Shown one piece after another: positions 22,043 to 35,400 of a DNA stretch of 64,000 nt; the stretch's first letter is position 1, and each line of letters begins with the position of its first letter. The stretch is taken from positions 1,760,768 to 1,824,767 of the forward strand of contig JANVCC010000120.1 of assembly GCA_025345505.1 (NCBI GenBank). The letters run 5' to 3'. The notes below the pieces were generated by a model. That model was not told where the DNA came from, ran no database searches, and saw only the letters and a program-made list of their open reading frames with translations. The stretch comes from Todiramphus chloris collaris. Taxonomy: Eukaryota > Chordata > Aves > Coraciiformes > Alcedinidae. The translations under genes were made by a program, and so were the position numbers.

Positions 22043-23577
22043 CACGGATAATTATTTGTTAGTGTTTTTGATAGAATCCAACCAGGAAAATGCTCCCTGT
22101 AAATGATCTCTAATGCCATTCTCTGATGAGCACGTAAAACATGACTAACAGAGACATGTCTGTAATGTGGTCAGAACATCTTTTGATCATTAACTCTTTA
22201 TAGCCCATTTCAAAACAGGACTGCAACATAAAATGTCTCTTGAACCTGAGCAGCCTGATGTTCCCTGTGTATTTGCACTGCTCGAAAATCAAGGCTCTCA
22301 GGAGGCAGTAGGACCCTCAGCACAGAAAGTGGGACTGCGGGACTCACAGGGGGCCACTGGGATTTTAGCAGGACATGCTCAAGGAGGGGGCTTGGACCTG
22401 ACTGCCTTATTTAGAGCACATCCAGATCCAGGGGTGTCTTTTCACTCCATGTTGTCTCACCCCCCAGTTTGCTTCTGGGCCCCCAGTTGTGCATCCTGCT
22501 CAGCTCTTAGCTCCCTAGAGCCAACCAGCCTGTTGCCTACAAGAGGAAATCCAGGAACGGCTGGCAGGATAGAATTCCCCTTGAGTGGCTCCATACAAGT
22601 AGTGTAAATGGGACCAGACCACCTCCAAGAATATCCCCACAGGACTTGTCACTCCATATGGCCTCACGTGGCAGGAGCCACTGGGACCATGCTGGGCAGA
22701 GGCAGCTCCAGCAGGCTCTGTGGCACCACTCCCAGGATTCCAGCCCCAAACTGAAAAAACAAAGAACTTAGAGCTACGTGCATAGGACTCCAAGGAGACA
22801 GAGGGTGACAGGTCCTGCGCATGAAGGTGGCCAAAGACCTGGGGAGGTGACAGGTTGGGTTTTGCAGGTCATCTATTGCAATATGTCCCACCAGTGGCCC
22901 CAGCACAGAAGATGTGAGACCATCACACCTCTGAGGGTGATTCAAGGTTCTCTCCCAAGTCAGTAAATGAGAGGCAAATCCTTTCCTGCCTTTCTGCTGC
23001 TCCCTTCCCTTCAGGTGCCCCTTCAGAGGAAGTGAGTTTGTCCATTGTGCTTCACACACCTGAAGCATCTTGGATCCCAGAATTCCACCGTCCTTTGCAA
23101 GCACTGGTTGCAGCCAGTAATACCTGTAAAGTTCCCATTAATGGGAGAGATGAGGATGCTGAAAGGCAGAAGTGAAACAGCTTTCCCAAGTCACCCATAG
23201 CCAATCTGGGGGGGCATCTGTCCTGCTGTTCCTACAGGGTTACTAACAACCTTTGGTTTCTTGGTTTCCTATGGAGATAACTCCCTTTCCTTGTGACTGC
23301 ACTCACGTGTAACAGGACTCCTTCCCTGGGGACAGCTGACCTTCCTTTCAGCTTTCCAAGACATTTGGTTTTCTAATTTTCTCCATGCATATGGTAAGAA
23401 TTTGGTTTTAAGGAATCTTGTTGGGATTTATTTTCTTTTTTTTTTATCTTTTGAAGATAAATGGTTTTCAGTGACCAACAGAGACTCATTCGTGCCAGAG
23501 TCATCCAATACCTTCCCATAACTGCAAGTGACATCTTGGATTATAATGATCCCTTTGCAACGGGACAGAGGTTGGTG

Positions 23578-23637
23578 TTAATTCATCCTCTGTTCCCGTG
23601 TTTGCTGTTAATTCATCCTCTGTTCCCGTGTTTGCTG
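23578..23637. repeat. tandem duplication, 30-base unit, two copies
   Basis: A 30-base unit beginning TTAATTCATCC and ending GTTTGCTG is repeated exactly once, head to tail. The copies are identical. Confidence 0.95.
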
Positions 23638-25332
23638 TGCTGCTACAGGGAGAAGGGTTGTATGCTGTGAAGAGAAGCTGTACCATTTTCCCGCGCAAAA
23701 TCCACCCGGCTTTGTGAAAAGTGGCAATGCAGAGTTGCCCCGTGATGAATAGGCCCTCAGGAATTCTTCAGGAGCAGCAGGCATTTCACAGCTAGGAGCT
23801 GATGGCGGCTGAAGGGCTGGATGTTGGATTCCTCTGCCCTGCCCAGCTTGTGGCATCTCCCCCGCCACGCACAAACTGGTGTCTCTGCTTGTGCAGCGGG
23901 AGGTACATAATATAGTGAACTCCAGTGGTGAAAGAGGATGACAAATATTTAGCAGGTATCCCCTACTCTTTTTTTCTTGAGACCAGTGCAATCTTATTCC
24001 CACCTAAGTATTTTCTGCTGCTTTACGCTGTCTCATCTAAAAATTGACACTAAGACACCAAGATCCCTGCACGAGGTTTCTGAGGCCCCTCTCTAGCAAC
24101 GGAGAATGTAATTAATTACTTAAACAGGGCAACATGGTTAGCTAGATTTAGGAACAAGAGTTGGCAGGCTCAGGTCTCCAGCCCTGCATTGAGTGCATCA
24201 ATTTTACACATGCCAGGAGAGGATCCAGGAGACCAGCTATTCTCTTGCTGAAGAAAAGGTCTGTATTTCTGCCTCTGGGAGCACAGAGATCAGCAGAGCC
24301 CTGGCAGTACAGAGACTGATTCCCAACCCATCAGCACAGCACCTCCCTGAACCCAGAGCCTTGGTGGCAGAGGTGTGGGAAGAACTTGTTTTCAGCCTGG
24401 GAGAAGCTGCAAATCTCCCATGAGACTGGTGAAAAACCATCAGGGCTCTGAACCTTTGTACCCATAGCAGGGAAGCAACAACAAAATTTCTTGGGGTGAA
24501 ATCTTGGCCCCTATGGAAACAAGGGGAAACTCCCTTTGATTTATGTTGAGCTTGGCTTGCTGCCCTCAGCCCCGAGCTTTGCTGGATTGCAAAACCTGTA
24601 TCATCTTTCCATGGTGGGGAAGAAAATCTTCCCAGCTGTTAGGATAATCTCCTGCCTTTATGCTGTTATGCCCCCCGGGGGCAGGAGCCAGAGCTGCTCA
24701 GGAGGGGGTTCCAGTTCACTTGGAAAAGGGAGGACAAAACGAAAGGTGGAAGAAAGGAAGGAAGAAAAGAAAGACTTTCACAGTTGCAAAAAACAGCTTG
24801 AAAATACGAAGCACACCCTTGTGACCCAGGAGAGCAGCTCCTCAGTGCGAATGAGCCGAGGAATTCAGCACGCATCCGTGAAAACAAACAGCCCGAACCC
24901 TTTCCCCAACTTGCATGACTTTTTAAGGCAATCCCCGACTCCCACAAAGGAGCCCTGCGCGTGTGCCCATCGCACTTGGGAGGGCTGTGACCGTGCCTGG
25001 CAATGCCAGCCCTGCTGCCCATGGAGCCGCTGGCCTTGAGGACAACAGCAGGCAGCACCTCTTGTTACAGAGAGGTCCCAAGCTGCTGCTTGGAAATCCC
25101 GACAGCTCTGGAACTGCACACAGCTCCAGCCAGTTTGTGGATGGAGCACCCAAGCAGCATCCCCCAGCAGCTCTGTCCCCCCTGCCCCAGAGAAACGTGA
25201 CCCAGGGAGAAAAACAAACCAAACCAAGCCAAGCCAAAACAAAACAAAACGACCCTCCCTTTAACAGGAGGAGTGAGGACAGCCAAAGTTCACCAAATCC
25301 CGTCGGGTCTGCGTGCGGCTGCTCCGTCACGG

Positions 25333-25338
25333 CACGTG
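25333..25338. promoter_or_regulatory. palindromic E-box CACGTG
   Basis: A perfect CACGTG (core of USF/MYC/CLOCK-type sites) in the CpG-densest part of the island, flanked by G and CTCGGCC. Function is inferred from motif and context only. Confidence 0.35.
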
Positions 25339-25517
25339 CTCGGCCGCGGCGGGTCGGGGTGCCAGCAGCAAGGTGCTGCTTGTGCTGACACAAAGCAGCC
25401 GGGTGCTGTCCTGCTGCCAGCTGCCTGTGCCCGTCCCGGGATGGAAAACCGGCAGGCTCCGTCTTGCTCCGTGGAGGGCAACGCGTTGAGTTGCTCTGTC
25501 TTCTGCAATTTGGTTTG

Positions 25518-25525
25518 TGAGTCAT
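25518..25525. promoter_or_regulatory. AP-1 type site TGAGTCAT
   Basis: A perfect TGAGTCA core near the right edge of the CpG island. Short motif, so chance is possible. Confidence 0.3.
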
Positions 25526-25600
25526 AGGGTGAACTTTCTGCCGCACGGATGAAAGGCATCACAACCTCTTCCGAGCCGGCAGAGCCAATGGATCCGTGCA

Positions 25601-28600
25601 CGTCCCCAGCTCACAGTGCCTTTCTGAGAAGTTATGAGTTTGCGTTTGGAAATGGGCTGTCGCCCACCTCCCTGTGCAACCTGAACTCGCCTCCCAGGGC
25701 CCAGCGTTTCCTCGGGCGTCGTTACCAATAACTGCCTGGCCGTCCTGCCCCCTTCCTGCCCTGCACAGTGTTTCCTCCAAACTGGTGATGTCATGGTAGC
25801 TAATGGGCTTTAAGTGTGCTTTTCCACTTAGTAACAATAAGCTGAAAGCTCATTATACACCAGCCTTGTGGCTATTGAGAACAGCCCTGGCTCCTTAAGA
25901 GCTCCCTGACTGGCGCTTTTTCTTAAGAGGCCAAGAAAAGCAACGCGGGGTCTGACCAGAGGAGCACCCTGCAGCAGGAGACGGCTGTGGGTGCTTTGGG
26001 AGTGGGCTGGGAGAAGGAGGAGATGGATCCCCGGATTAAATTCCCCTCTGGTTTGTGCCTCCGGGACTTTCTGAGGTAGGGGTGGGCTCTTAGTGGTTAG
26101 CGGCCCCACGATGCATTTCCTTTTGTGAATTTTTCCAGTTGCCTTCTGAACCTGTGTAAACTTTCAGTGCTCGCAGCATCCCAGTTGTGCTTGGAGGTTT
26201 TCCAGCAGCTCCTCGCTCAGGCCGGGAGCCGTTCACCTCCGTTTCCCTTCACTGCCATTGCCTGAAGGATCCTCTTTGAGCTGCTGATGAGGGAAAGGGT
26301 CAGAAGAAGGACTGCAGAGACGCTGGAAAAAGGCAGTGAAATGGGGAGCATCTGGTGAAAACAGAAATCAATAAACCCACTAGCAAAGGGGAGGGGGGAC
26401 CATTTGGAGCTACACAGAATCACAGGGAATCTGGGGAGGGGCAAGAAAACCCTGCATAAGGTTAAAAATTAGGGAAAGCGGGGAAAAATACCTTGTGCTT
26501 TTCCTTCTGGGTCTGTCTCAGGTGTGAGGCCCCTGGAAAAGGCCCTGGGAAGTGCCTCTTGCTCTCATGGGTGAGAGGTACCTCGTGCCAGCTCCCTGGA
26601 TCAGCCCCACAGCAGGGATGGGGCTCTGCTGTGCTGGGTGCCGAGGCAGATCCAGCATTTATGGACTGCAGGATTATTTCCTCAGCCTGGAATTTGGCCC
26701 AGGCTAACACTTCCATCGCTGAAGGCTGCAGGGGCATTCAGAAAAGGGCTCGGTATCCACCACCTGGGCCAGCCTTTGGATGTGTTTCTGCTGCTTCTTG
26801 GAGTAGCACAAGTAGAAATGCACTAACCAACATGGTAGAGGCACTGCTGCAGCATCACAGCCTGCCTGGATCCTGGGGCACCCCCTGCATCACACCCCGT
26901 GCCATTGGACCTCCCTTCCGGCAAGGCTGCGCTGGGTGGATGGAGAAAAACCGGTGTTGTCTCTTCGCTCTGCAGTCCCAGCTTCATTACGATGGAGATG
27001 CAGCAGCAAAGGTCCATCAAGCTGCACTCATTGTTCAGCTGGTTTCCAGCCAGAGCTGTGGGCTTTGTCTCTCCTTTCACAAGCTTCTGGGCATGCTCCA
27101 TGTCACGTGCATCCCACCCAGATAGCGCTGCCCTGCTGAGAGCACAAGGTACAGGCGTCTTTCAAGCGAGCCAAAAAAACCCAGCGTTTGCCTCTCAGCC
27201 AGAAGATGAAGGAGAAAGACCCCTTGAAATGGAGAAAGCATGGAAACAACTAGAAAACACCCAAATCTTTGAGATATTGCATGTTGCAGCTGACCCTGTA
27301 ACCAACCATATGATGGCCATCAACAGCTTACTGTCTGCCTGCACTGACCTAAGCAGGCTGCCTGCCAGTCACTCCAGAGCTAACGCTCTGGACATCAGCA
27401 AACGCATATGGAGCCACCTCCCGAAACACCCAATAGGAGGATTGTTCTGTGCTTACATGACTAATTGGTTTAGAAAGAAATAATTTAATGATCTGGAAGT
27501 AACGAGTTACCGGATGGCTGATTCCAGCAGAAAGTCCGACGGTGGCATTATGCCAAGGAGAGCATGCTCTGCAAGCGAGATCTCACTTGAAGTTTGACAG
27601 GGAACCAGAGATAGGTCTTGGGCAATGCAGAAAGCTCCAGGGCTCGTTCTGATTGCATTTCACGCCTTTATAGCTCCATAGCCCTGATTTACACTGATAT
27701 CACTGAGACTCTGATCAGGCCTTGGCAATGTCATTGTATATACAGCCTCTCCTACAGCTGAGGAGCACTTCTGTGGACTGTGACTGTTCCACCAGTGGAG
27801 ACAGATGAGACGTCTCGGCACTGACAGCGTCTTTTGGGTGTCTTGACTGCTTTTTGGTGTAAATTGTGTACTGAGGGCTTTTTTGAACCAAGGGTCCTAA
27901 GTTTGATGTGTTTTGGGGGGTGGAAAGGGAATGTCTAGTCCATGCTTCTGAGAGATAGGCTTGGATGCCTCACATGGTTCTTTCTCTCCTACGTTGCTGC
28001 TGCTCTGCAGTGAGCACAAGGGTGTTCCTTGGAGTGCAGGGCTATCCCTGTCTGCAAACCATACTCATTTCTTTGTAGTTCTGCATCTGCTGCTCAAGGG
28101 TCTTGAGGTACTCTAAAAATATGAATTTCTAACATGAAGTCCAAGCTGGTGGATCTCCCTTTTTGCACAGCAAGAGGTACCCCAGCTAACTGAGATGAAA
28201 CATGTGGCCAAGGTCGTGCAGCAAAGAAAACCCTGTAAAAGCCAAGAATGAGGGAATGACACTGCTGGATTTAACTGCAGCTCCTGTACGGGAGGACATG
28301 GAGAACCAGGGAGGAAATCAGGATCCCCAGTCTGGGCTGTTGCCTAAATCAGCAAATGCGGTCACGCTCTGAGCCCCCTGTGCTCCTAGACAAGGTTTTC
28401 TCCTTGTCACAACAAAAGATTTGCTGTTATCCACCACATAAGGTAAAATAACAAACAATTCTCTCCAGTGCTATTATTAACTATGTTCATTGAGTTTTGC
28501 CAAACTCGGGGATTAAGACAACTAAAGAAAATAAGCCTGATAAAGATCTTGAAATGTCATTTCAGTCATTTGTCAAAGGAGGGTTTATCTGTAACTACCT

Positions 28601-29202
28601 GTTTCTGAGAGATCTTTGTCTACTCTGTCATCTAAAATCCTTGGTGGTGGAGCTTCCACAGCCACCCCAGGCAATTCCCCATGCCAAGAAATCCTCATCA
28701 TTAGATACTTTTCCTAAACTTGAACTTCCAGCCTCCTCTCTGCAGTTTGCACCCATTAGGTATTGTCCTATCTGCCCTGCACATGGGATGTACGTTCCAC
28801 CCGTTCTCTTCTCGGTTGGTCCTTTGTTCATTGGAAATTGCTCCTGTGTCTTCCCTCAGCCTTCACATTTTTTGGCTCTTTGGCCCATGGTCCTTCTTGT
28901 TCTCTTCTGTGCTCTTTCTCATCAGCCCATACCTTTGCTGCAGAGCTGCCTCTTCTGCAGCAGTGTAACAGTACTGCCAGATGTTCTGTTTGCTTGTGCT
29001 TTGTAAAACCACTCAGGTGTTCTCCTTTCTGTATCTGTCTGATTGTTCTCACCTATGTGCCAAACTTCATGTTCATCTTTATCAGACAACATTATATTCC
29101 TTTGGGATGTATTTCCAACTAACCATGGTCATTTTGAGTCTCAACCCTCAGCTTAACGTGCTTGCAGCTTCTTCCAGGTGTCATTGCATGTGCAGCAGGT
29201 CT
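25601..29202. other. unique noncoding sequence with overlapping unrecognised open frames
   Basis: Two overlapping + strand frames stand out, 26493-27125 (first ATG near 26661) and 26899-27483 (first ATG near 26992, about 164 codons from it). Neither shows a domain I recognise. They overlap in different frames, so at most one could be real. The rest is plain unique DNA. Confidence 0.45.
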
Positions 29203-29400
29203 CCTCCTCTTCCTCTCTTCTCTTCTCTTCTCTTCTCTTCTCTTCTCTTCTCTTCTCTTCTCTTCTCTTCTCTTCTCTTCTCTTCTCTTNNNNNNNNNNT
29301 TCTCTTCTCTTCTCTTCTCTTCTCTTCTCTTCTCTTCTCTTCTCTTTCTTTCTTCCTCTTGTCTTCTCTTCCTTTTGTCTTCTTCTCCTCTCCTCTCCTC
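29203..29400. repeat. large homopyrimidine (TTCTC)n microsatellite
   Basis: A near-perfect TTCTC pentamer array runs from about 29206 to 29345, then degrades into CTTT/CCTCTC pyrimidines to about 29400. The complementary strand is pure purine. Such mirror-like polypurine/polypyrimidine tracts can form triplex DNA and are unstable. The array contains an assembly gap, so its true length is unknown. The open frames over it are artefacts of the repeat. Confidence 0.97.
29290..29299. other. assembly gap (10 N)
   Basis: Ten ambiguous bases sit inside the TTCTC array. This probably marks a place where the assembly could not resolve repeat length, so 10 should not be taken as a measured size. Confidence 0.99.
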
Positions 29401-32400
29401 AGCACTGAGCTCCATGTAACACCCATCTAGCACCGAGCCTTGAATGTCTCTCTGTCTCCTCCAATATGGCTTTCCAACCAATTACTTACCTCTCAGTATT
29501 TATCCTTAGACCTTCTTTTCAGAGCTGACTCAGGAAAATGCCATATGAGGCAACACAAAAGCCTTCCTAAGTTCAAGATAAATTACTTTTTACTGCTCCT
29601 TTTTATCTCTTTACTCTCTCTTGCTCTGTCAAATTGGAAATTAGATCAGTTTGGTATGATTTAAACATCTTTGTGTCAGCTATGAGTCTCTGCACATCTC
29701 AGGACTATCCTTCCTTATCAGACTAACAGCTACACAACCAGGAAGGTTAGTACCTTCAAACTTAATTTCAGCGATACTGGCCCCCGTTTATTACCCAGGA
29801 AATTAGTAACTCTCACAGGAAGCTCAAGATTCCTCCATGTTCAGAGTCACCTTGTACAAGCCCTTGGACCCCAGACATTCTAACTGGTGCTCTTGATCTC
29901 TACAATCAAAGCTGCCTTTCAAATGCATTATGGATTGGAAGTTAGTGGTCGGTAATTTACCAGTCACACAATCAGTGCTAATTGCTGTACTTCCCTTATG
30001 GAACAAAGACACTGGGGGGAAAATGGACAAAAAGACTTCTCTAGGAGAACAGTAGCTAATTCACAGATTTCTGTTATTAGCATTTTCCTTATTTGGAAAT
30101 GTAAATGTTCCAAAAACACGGTCTTATCAGCAGCACATGAGCAAGAAATTTTTAAGTCCTCTAATTCCTTGTGAGTCCTTAACTGGGATATATGATAATA
30201 CTGCTGCACACAGCTCAGGAAGGTTTTACAAATTAATAAAATTCATCTGGCTATGTAGGATGAACGTCTTTTGGTTTCATTCAGAGAAGCTGTAGTGTCT
30301 AGTTTTTTTTAATATTTCATGGGATCTACTTACAGATGTATTCAGGCAAGTAAAATATTTCCCAGAAACTTCTGATGGCCACTTAAGACCAATGAGCAGA
30401 AGATGTTCATTTGAGTCAGCAACCCTCATAAAGGAAACTGTTGAGTTTTTGGAATGTCGGCAAAGCATTTCTGCCAAGAGTTTACATAAAATGAACATGA
30501 AAGGCCTCGGAAGTTGGGTGTTTCTTCACCTTTTTCTTGGCACTTCAAAGGAGCTGTAATGGCAGAAAGCTTGGTCTTGGGAACAGAGGTGGCAATCCTT
30601 GGTTTCCATTTCCAAAGATTCAGTGTCAAAATGCTGCCTGAAAACATTTGTTGGTTTTTTTTGTTTGTTTTTTTTTCATCAAACACAAAAGTTGTGGTTT
30701 AATGTAATGAAAAACAATGTCTCTGCTCACACATTTTGAGTACTCTTCCCGCATGATGGAAGCTTCACCGCAAGCCTCGCTAAAGCTCTATCATCACCCA
30801 CATCAAACCAGCAGTGTGGGTTTTGGCAGCGCTGGTTTCTTCTCGTAGGGTGGAACTATTGTTCAGAACGGGATTGATGTCTGTCGTGGATTGTTTGCAG
30901 ACTGAGCAGCAGCGATGACATCACTGAAATTTCCATACATCCATCCAGCATCATTAATCACCTCCAGATAATCTGAAATTATTGAGTTGACAAGTCATTG
31001 GGAAATGCCCTTTGCTGGCTAATCCTAGACAGGGCTGAGCTGCTGCCCCTCTAGTTGCCAAGTTCTCTTTCCTTTCCTAGATGCATGCAGAAAAGCACAG
31101 GTGTATTTAGCTTTGGGGGCTTGAATCAGGATGGAGGGAGGCAGAGGTTAGATGATTTACTGATGGAAGTCTTGGGAAGTGTATCAATTTCACCCCACCC
31201 AGCTACCTGCCTGACAGTTTCAAGACACAAATGTCGTATTTAAGATCTCTGACTGAAAATAAGAGTTTGGTCCTTTTGGGAATCCAGCCCTTCACTCCCA
31301 CACTGGGACATGTCAGGTAGGGACTTCCTTACCCTGAGGACAGGGTGTTTTCAGTCACACATCCCTGTGTCCTCAGCTTCTCCATTGTAACTGGAAGAAA
31401 ATCAAGCCAAATCACCTTTAAAAATTAACACAGGGATCAGCTTTCTGGACTCTCATTCTCCTGAGAATGAAAGCAGCTGAATTTTGAAACTTTCTTGCTT
31501 TCTCAGCATTGCCATATTAAATTCAGTCATCTTCATTTATGATTTAAAAATATCTCTAAGGAACTGCAGGAAAGCTGCAGAGGAGTTAGAGAGCCAAGTT
31601 CTCTTAGAGGTACCTTCTCCCAAGTGACAAGGCTGCCTTGTGTCTGGCTCATTCCTGAGTCAACCCTTCCCCATAACCACCACTCTGGATCGTTTTCAGA
31701 GCTACAGAGAAGATAACAATGTCAGCAGATAAATTAAGAGGTGCAGAAGTTTAGAAATGCAAACTTGTGAGTCAGATGGAAAGTCACAGAGAAGCTGACC
31801 CGTGAAGCAAAGGTTGTGTATAACCATCTGCTGACGATCCAAGGAGAATTTCCCACGTCATCCGAAATCACGAAGAAAGGAGACAGAGCTGTGTCTGTTG
31901 CACTGATGGGATGCCCCACTGAGGGTAGTCCAAGAAGACCTGATGTTTGACAGGGGATCTGGGCCCTATGGGAAATGTGGCCACAAACACAGGCTAAAGT
32001 ACAAAATGAGAGGCACGGAGCTGGCAAAATCAGAAAAGCAAACTTTTCAAAGTCACACTGTCTCTCTGATGAGTTGTATGGTGTCAGTGGATTTAGTGTT
32101 CTTTTATTTTCCTGTCATTCACACTCTGTGGGCTGACGGCCACCCCATAAGATGACACCATTGCAGGCAACATCAGAGATAAATAAATACAAAAACAATA
32201 ATTCACATTAACGTGGAAAATAACTGTTCTGATTTTATCCCTGTGTCCCTAGGCCAGCAAGGGGACAGGAGATCTGTTTTTCTATGTGCTAACCAGGCCA
32301 GGCTCTAAAGTTTTGATGTCCCAGAACAAAGAGAGGCAAAGCAAAAGACGGGCAGAGTAATTAAAAAAATGTGCTTAATTTGTTGATTTTACATGAGAGA

Positions 32401-35400
32401 CTTATTTAGTGGCTTTGTAAAATTCAGTCAAAACAGCTCCTAGCAAATACAGACCAGGAATAGACCTCAAGCTGTCACCCTCTCAGCTCTTTGTTTGGGG
32501 AAGATAAACAGAAAAAAAAATTACATCATCCTCAATTTAGAAGCTAAAGCATTCATCCTGTTGGACACAGCTCTTGCAAATCCAAGGGTATAAAAAATGA
32601 GAGTTTCCCTGACTGCTGCAGCGCCTGTTACACTCACAAGTTCGTGCCGGTCCTTCACCAGAGCTGTTCTGCTTTACACTCGCACACACTTCTGGCTTCA
32701 CATAAGGAAAGTCCTTCTTCTCCTGCCAGATAACCGGTCTGGGACCAGGTCTCAGGGAAGAAGCCTGCCATCTTCACTTAGTCCTCACATGAAAAAAAAA
32801 ACCAATATATTTTTCTGCTCCTACAACAGCCGTGCACACGGGTACATGAAACTTGCCTCCAGGAACACAGGAAACGTGCTCGTGCAGAGCTCCCTTCCAG
32901 AAGTGTGTGTCCAAAGCCTTTCCACGACACCTGCCAAAGCACATTTTCCTTTCCTGAGTTAGAGGCTGAGCGTGCAGCAATGCGCTTTGGATAAATGTGT
33001 CAGCACCACCCCAGCCAGGGGATCACCCTCCTGGGACCGAGCACGACAGAGCAAGCAAAACGCTCTTCATTAATTCTTCTGCTAGGAAGTGGTACCATGA
33101 CGTGCAAGAGGCTGCGGAGCAGATCCAACATGCACAGGGCTCCTGACTCTGCTTTCTTCTCTGGAAATCGCAGCAGCAGAGGAAAAGCAAACAGGGAGTC
33201 CTTCCACTCCTCTGCACCCAGTGGAAGAGGAACTCGAGTCTTGAGATAGCAAGAAGGGTCTTTTGAAGTCACAGCAAATTTCTATTTGCCATAGAGGAGA
33301 TGTTGTTCCCAAAAGATAAAGGAGTTCCCAGAAGATGAAAGAGAAAGACGTTGGGTTCTGGAAGTGTCCTGCACTAACCCCTTTATGGTCCATCCTCTGC
33401 ACTCGGCAGTGCCTGCGCCCAAGGGCACGTGATTCCATTTGATGTCTCTGCACTGTTTGGCCCCTGCCTTTGTTCCTCTCCATCCCTTTTCTTTTGGACT
33501 GGTTTGCTTGGTGTTTCTACATATCAGATGTGTGGGGCCATTGTGCAGAAGTTCATAACTTCTTAAACTGACCCATCCTGGCTGACTCTAAACACACCAT
33601 GGGCAAGTTCAGTGGGGTTTGGCTTGTCTGTGGCTCTCAGGGTTACCTCAGGGTTGTCCCATGTCTATGTCATGTTCAGCCCACAGTGTCATGGCACACC
33701 CTAGTGCAGCAGAGCTTTACTTTGCCTCACTCTGACGACCTCATCAGCCACGATGTTCTGTAAAACATACAGATTAGTAGTCTCATGGAAATCAGATGGT
33801 TTCTATTGTACAAAGAGACAAACATTGTGTACACATGCAACAGACATGGACTTAACTCCCCTTGGGCAGCTCTGAGGACTTCGATACTCCTCACGTGGCA
33901 AAGACACATCAGCCTCCCCAGCACCAGGACAGGGCTGAGGACTCTGCAGCACTCTCAGATCCAGGTCTTCCAAGCAATGTCTCTGCAACTTCTCCAGAAC
34001 AACTCATGATTTCCTTCCAGGAAAAGATTTCTGGGACAACCCAGCAGCTGCATTTCTCCAAGAAGGGATAGAGTTCAAGTACATGTTTTTCTTTCTTTCT
34101 GTGATTGATGCAAATTTTGTTTACAATTGAGATTATTTGGAATTAGCAGTCCTGGAAAAACAGATTGGCCACCTTTTTTCCAGGGCCTCTAATCTTCTGC
34201 TTTCTGCCTGGTATCTTTTGGCTGGAGTTTCATTGTGAATTTCAATATAAGCAGCTTCCAAAGCATGGGATACAAGTCTCCATCCAAACCAGTGCAGCCA
34301 TTACTACAGACAGGAACCCAGTAAATAACACTCTGGAGGCAGCAACTTGCATTCCCGGGGCCAAAAGCAACCCTGGAGTAAAGGACACTGAGTCAAATCA
34401 AGCCACCGAGGGTGGCTTTGGACCAGTACCATAGCAGACGTCAGAGATGTTTCTGATGCACAGCGTCACGCGGGCACAGCAGATTCATGTTACAGGGGTC
34501 AAGGTAATACCAGTGCAGTTTGGGTTGGAGCTGGGTCTCTGCCTGCTCCTGTCTTTACACTGAATGTCAAATTCAAATAGACCTGGTTGATCTGCGGGTA
34601 GGGTCCCAGCAGCTTCTGGGAATGGGATCTCCAATAGTTTAGAGCTTTAACCTGCTCCTGCCACCAGTGAAACTCTGAGCTTTCTGACACCCCTCCCTTC
34701 TGATGGGGAATTTGTGGCAGAAGAAGGTTTAGCAGCTTGCAGTGACCCTGAAATAAGTTGCTTGGAGTCAAAGCTGGAGACACCCAGCCTCCCTGCACCT
34801 CAAGCAAAACCCTCCTACTCCAGAGAGGATCCAAGTGAAAAGCCATCGCTCTGATGAGCTTTAGCTGGGGGTCTTCTCTGAAGTTTCCCCCTGTGTTTTT
34901 CTCCTGTGGGATGTGCTCCTGCCACGTGGAGAGAAGATTTCTGTGCTTTATCTCTTCTCATCACCCCCTACCTACACCAGTACCAATGTATGGACTCATG
35001 GGGTAGGGAAGCCTCCAGACCACACATATCTGCATTTTTCCATCTGATATCCTGCCAAGGATCTCCCCTGCCTGCAGAGAGCCATTGATACAGCCCTCGG
35101 CTCCCTGCCAAGAGGTCTCCAGACCTTCTGCCACCAGATGGGCTGTATGATGGGGATGACAGAGCTTAAAGGGCAGTTCATGCTGCTGGGACGTGGGGAT
35201 GCCCTCTCTGTAGCAGTCTCATGGAAAAAGCACAACTGAAAATATCCTCCAGATCACATTGCACCAGTGGAGGCACCTCCTTCCTCCTCTGTGAGACTTG
35301 GGAGATCTGGAGGCACGGCTGTACCAAGGACCATGGTGTCACTTGTCACCCGAAGCGCTCTGAGAGCAGCCCCTGGTTTCACAGCAGGGAAACACCTGCG

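Larger units (their letters stand above)
20531..25295. other. unique noncoding sequence with two short tandem duplications
   Basis: No gene recognised. Short tandem duplications lie at 22005-22042 (19-base unit) and 23578-23637 (30-base unit). Open frames of up to about 167 codons occur on both strands near 24.5-25.2 kb but look like chance frames in GC-richer DNA. Confidence 0.5.
25296..25600. promoter_or_regulatory. CpG island, second candidate promoter or enhancer
   Basis: By hand count about 26 CpG in 305 bases at roughly 60% GC, an observed/expected ratio near 1, compared with strong depletion on both sides. It includes CGGCCGCGGCGGG, a CACGTG E-box (25333-25338) and an AP-1 type TGAGTCAT (25518-25525). 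Open frames cross it on both strands (for example 24923-25546 on the reverse strand, 207 codons), but without recognisable similarity and largely because GC-rich DNA has few stops. Direction of any transcript is unknown. Confidence 0.5.

Noticed and set aside
24923..25546. 207-codon reverse-strand frame crossing the second CpG island
   Set aside because: Overlaps several equally long frames on both strands in GC-rich DNA, with no recognisable domain. I read it as lack of stops, not coding.
26414..26432. ACAGAATCACAGGGAATC, similar to a CR1 tail
   Set aside because: The following sequence does not continue into a CR1 3' UTR on either strand, so a chance match is more likely.
26493..27483. Overlapping frames of 210 and 194 codons
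   Set aside because: Both open with non-ATG codons and overlap each other in different frames; products look unrelated to any family I know.
29119..29481. Frames with repeated KRREE or SLLFS units
   Set aside because: They are translations of the TTCTC microsatellite and run across an assembly gap.
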